Assembly (NCBI GenBank): GCA_001701115.1
Contig: DAAJ01000043.1
Location: 1 to 7,306, forward strand
Length of the DNA stretch: 7,306 bases
Direction of reading: 5' to 3'
Source of the DNA: Bacteroidales bacterium GP2
GTDB taxonomy: Bacteria; Bacteroidota; Bacteroidia; Bacteroidales; Muribaculaceae
Each line of letters begins with the position of its first letter. Within the stretch, counting starts at the first letter, position 1. Below are positions 5,280 through 7,306 of this stretch, piece after piece. A model generated the notes under the pieces. That model made no database searches and was not told the DNA's origin. It worked only from the letters and a program-made list of their open reading frames with translations. The position numbers were made by a program, and so were the translations under genes.

Positions 5280-7160
5280 ATGAAAACGAGGGTTGTTTTA
5301 GTTTCGGCATTGTTTGGCGTCGGACTTGTTTTTACTGCGGCTGCAAAGGATGATGCTTTGCGTGATACAGTTAAGTTAGGAGAGGTTGTGGTTACAGCGC
5401 CTATCAAAACTAATCCCGATCTGTTGCCGCTCAATGTCACACAGGTGACGTCTAAGGAGATTGAGCAGTCCGGTGAAAGTTCGCTTCTGCCTGTAATGGT
5501 ATCAAAAGTTCCCGGATTGTTTGTTACTGAGCGAGGTTTTGCCGGTTACGGAGTGTCAGGCGGAAGTGCGGGCACTGTAAATATCCGTGGCGTGGGTCAG
5601 GGAAACAAAGTGCTGTTTATGATTGACGGTCAGCCGCAATGGGCTGGAGTGTTCGGTCATTCTCTCCCGGATACTTATGTGGCGAACGGTGTGGAGCGCG
5701 TAGAGGTGGTGAAAGGTCCTTCATCGCTGCTGTATGGTTCTAATGCAATGGGCGGCTCTATAAACCTTGTTACCCACCGTCAGAAGCAGGATGGTGTGAC
5801 AGGCAGGGCACGCGCAATGTTCGGTTCATTCAATACCCAGAAATTCGCGCTCTCAACAGGCATTAAGAAAGACAAGCTCTCAATGACTCTTTCCGGTCAG
5901 CTTGATAAGAGTAACGGCTACCGTGCCAACAGCGATTTTTGGCTTGCAAATGAATTTGTGCAGATAAATTATGCCGCTTCTTCAAATTGGTCTTATGGCG
6001 GAACGCTTGACATGACGCAAAGCTATGCAAGCAATCCCGGAACTATCCAGGCTCCCCTTGAGAATATGTGGACAAGGATTTTCCGTGGCACAGGCGGAGT
6101 TTATCTGAAAAATAGCTATGAGAAAGCTGACGGAGGAGTGCAGGCTTATATCAACTGGGGACGCCATAAGCTTGATGACGGCAATACTCCCGGCACGGAA
6201 CCAAAGAACTATCTTTTCAACTCCACCGATTATAATATGGGTGTTACCGCATACGAGAATTTTTACCTTTGGAAAGCTAACACCCTTTCTGCCGGCATTG
6301 ATTTCCAGCATTGGGGCGGTCACATCTGGAACACCGGCAAGGAGGACCCGAGCGTGCGCTCATCTGAATCCACTCACCATGTCAACGAAATAGCCGGCTA
6401 TGTGATGATGCAGCAGGGGCTTATAAACAATGTTCTTAACCTGAATGCGGGTGTAAGGTTGCAACATGGTTCAACTTACGGCAATGTTTGGGTGCCTCAG
6501 GCTGGGTTCATTGTGCGTCCGAGCCGCACTTCAAGCATCAAGGCTTCTTTCAGCAAAGGCTTCCGCGCGCCAAATATCCGCGAACTTTACCTTTATCCGC
6601 CGGCAAATCCTGATTTGAAGCCGGAGTATATGCTGAATTACGAACTCAGCTATCGCCAGCATCTGCTTAATGGCAACCTTATGTTCGGTGCAGCTTTGTT
6701 CTTCATCAACGGTGACAATATGATTCAGACTATCCGTGTTGACGGACGCCCGAGAAATGAAAATACCGGCAGTTTCATCAACAAAGGCTTTGAACTTGAA
6801 GGTGCTTACCGCATTTCGCCAAAAGTGACCTTGAGCTCCAACTACAGCTATCTCCACACCAATGCCGAGACACAGTATGCGCCTAAAAACAAATTGAATA
6901 CCGAGCTTACTTATACTCCCGGCAATTTCAGCTTCACCATCGATGAAACCAGCATCTGGAGCATGTACAACGGCGCGCCTGACTCAGGCAAGGAAAGCTA
7001 TACACTGTTAAACTTACGGGCGGCATACACTCTTCAGGCAAAAGTTCCAGTGACATTCTCAGTTAAAGTTGACAATATCACTAACAAGCACTATCAGGTC
7101 ATATACGGATGCCCGATGCCCGGCACAACTATCATGGGCGGAGTGGAATATAAATTCTAA
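5280..7160 (+). CDS. TonB-dependent outer-membrane receptor
   Basis: The 626-residue product is a compact TonB-dependent receptor. A signal peptide covers residues 1-22 (MKTRVV, a hydrophobic core, then TAAA before K23). A TonB-box-like segment, VKLGEVVVTAP, lies at 31-41. The plug (about 43-165) includes VNIRGVGQGNKVLFMIDG (100-117) and VVKGPSSLLYGSNAMGG (143-159). The beta barrel follows and ends with the terminal aromatic EYKF (623-626). FRAP (428-431) and NPDL (443-446) boxes are present, but these occur in many receptors. Heme receptors usually have a His between the boxes and this one has none. There is no N-terminal carboxypeptidase-like domain or SusC-type extension, and the length is nearer to siderophore, metal or vitamin receptors. 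Start 5280 is chosen over in-frame ATGs at 5184 and 5232 because both lie upstream of the predicted transcription start and only 5280 begins a signal peptide. A lipoprotein gene follows. Substrate is unknown. Confidence 0.93.
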   Translation: MKTRVVLVSALFGVGLVFTAAAKDDALRDTVKLGEVVVTAPIKTNPDLLPLNVTQVTSKEIEQSGESSLLPVMVSKVPGLFVTERGFAGYGVSGGSAGTVNIRGVGQGNKVLFMIDGQPQWAGVFGHSLPDTYVANGVERVEVVKGPSSLLYGSNAMGGSINLVTHRQKQDGVTGRARAMFGSFNTQKFALSTGIKKDKLSMTLSGQLDKSNGYRANSDFWLANEFVQINYAASSNWSYGGTLDMTQSYASNPGTIQAPLENMWTRIFRGTGGVYLKNSYEKADGGVQAYINWGRHKLDDGNTPGTEPKNYLFNSTDYNMGVTAYENFYLWKANTLSAGIDFQHWGGHIWNTGKEDPSVRSSESTHHVNEIAGYVMMQQGLINNVLNLNAGVRLQHGSTYGNVWVPQAGFIVRPSRTSSIKASFSKGFRAPNIRELYLYPPANPDLKPEYMLNYELSYRQHLLNGNLMFGAALFFINGDNMIQTIRVDGRPRNENTGSFINKGFELEGAYRISPKVTLSSNYSYLHTNAETQYAPKNKLNTELTYTPGNFSFTIDETSIWSMYNGAPDSGKESYTLLNLRAAYTLQAKVPVTFSVKVDNITNKHYQVIYGCPMPGTTIMGGVEYKF

Positions 7161-7192
7161 ACCTGCCCGACCATCCATATAATCATTGAAAG

Positions 7193-7306
7193 ATGAAATT
7201 GAAGTACATTTTTCCATTGTTGGTTGGTTTAATATACGCGTCATGTCAGCTACACAAAAATCGGTATGGGGCTGAGGAACACGCTATCTTTAATAAGGGA
7301 AAGGTT
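7193..7306 (+). CDS. putative lipoprotein, N-terminal part (runs off the window)
   Basis: An ATG at 7193 opens a frame that continues to the window end (38 codons). The product begins MKLKYIFPLLVGLIYASC: a basic start, a hydrophobic core and a lipobox-like YASC with Cys18 as the probable lipidated residue. It is followed by QLHKNRYGAEEHAIF. GAAAG lies directly before the ATG as a weak ribosome site. It starts 32 bp after the receptor stop on the same strand without an intervening terminator, so it is probably cotranscribed. It may be a surface-exposed or periplasm-facing partner in uptake. The family cannot be identified from this fragment. Confidence 0.75.
   Translation, partial: MKLKYIFPLLVGLIYASCQLHKNRYGAEEHAIFNKGKV

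Noticed and set aside
5982..6323. Antisense open frame of 113 codons inside the receptor gene
   Set aside because: It lies fully within a well-supported coding sequence on the other strand and shows no domain or signal of its own.

Overview
The window reads as ordinary chromosomal DNA from a member of the Bacteroidota, most likely order Bacteroidales. Three lines of evidence support this. Several genes are preceded by the Bacteroidetes-type promoter (TTTG or TTG, 19-21 bp, TAnnTTTG). Start sites lack strong Shine-Dalgarno sequences and have AT-rich leaders. The gene families also fit: a DUF4143 ATPase, a small TonB-dependent receptor followed by a lipoprotein, and a glycerate-dehydrogenase-type HprA. 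Genus cannot be decided from the sequence alone. No rRNA, tRNA, insertion sequence, integrase or CRISPR array is visible.

Layout: positions 1-1924 hold three minus-strand genes transcribed from right to left: a D-2-hydroxyacid dehydrogenase (968-1924), a DJ-1/PfpI protein that appears to carry a signal peptide (321-956), and the start of an AEC-family permease (1-248, cut by the window edge). The first two are only 11 bp apart and probably form an operon that may handle 2-hydroxyacid or reactive-carbonyl metabolites. Positions 2034-3855 hold two more minus-strand genes: a small YkvA/DUF1232 membrane protein and an AAA_14-DUF4143 ATPase.

The 238-bp divergent region 3856-4093 is the most unusual part. 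It carries four copies of GWTTGAAAAGTGT (read on the minus strand, toward the ATPase) at an exact 33-bp period with unrelated spacers. One copy supplies the -33 element of a candidate ATPase promoter and the next covers its predicted start point. On the other side of the region a textbook promoter drives a plus-strand XRE regulator (4094-4573) whose C-terminus is a leucine-zipper-like coiled coil.

The regulator ends tail to tail, with a 4-nt overlap, on a minus-strand SAM-dependent methyltransferase (4570-5166). The methyltransferase diverges from a TonB-dependent receptor (5280-7160) across 113 bp in which two good promoters overlap physically. The receptor is followed after 32 bp by the first 38 codons of a lipoprotein (7193 onward), so the two probably form an uptake operon whose substrate cannot be named from this sequence.
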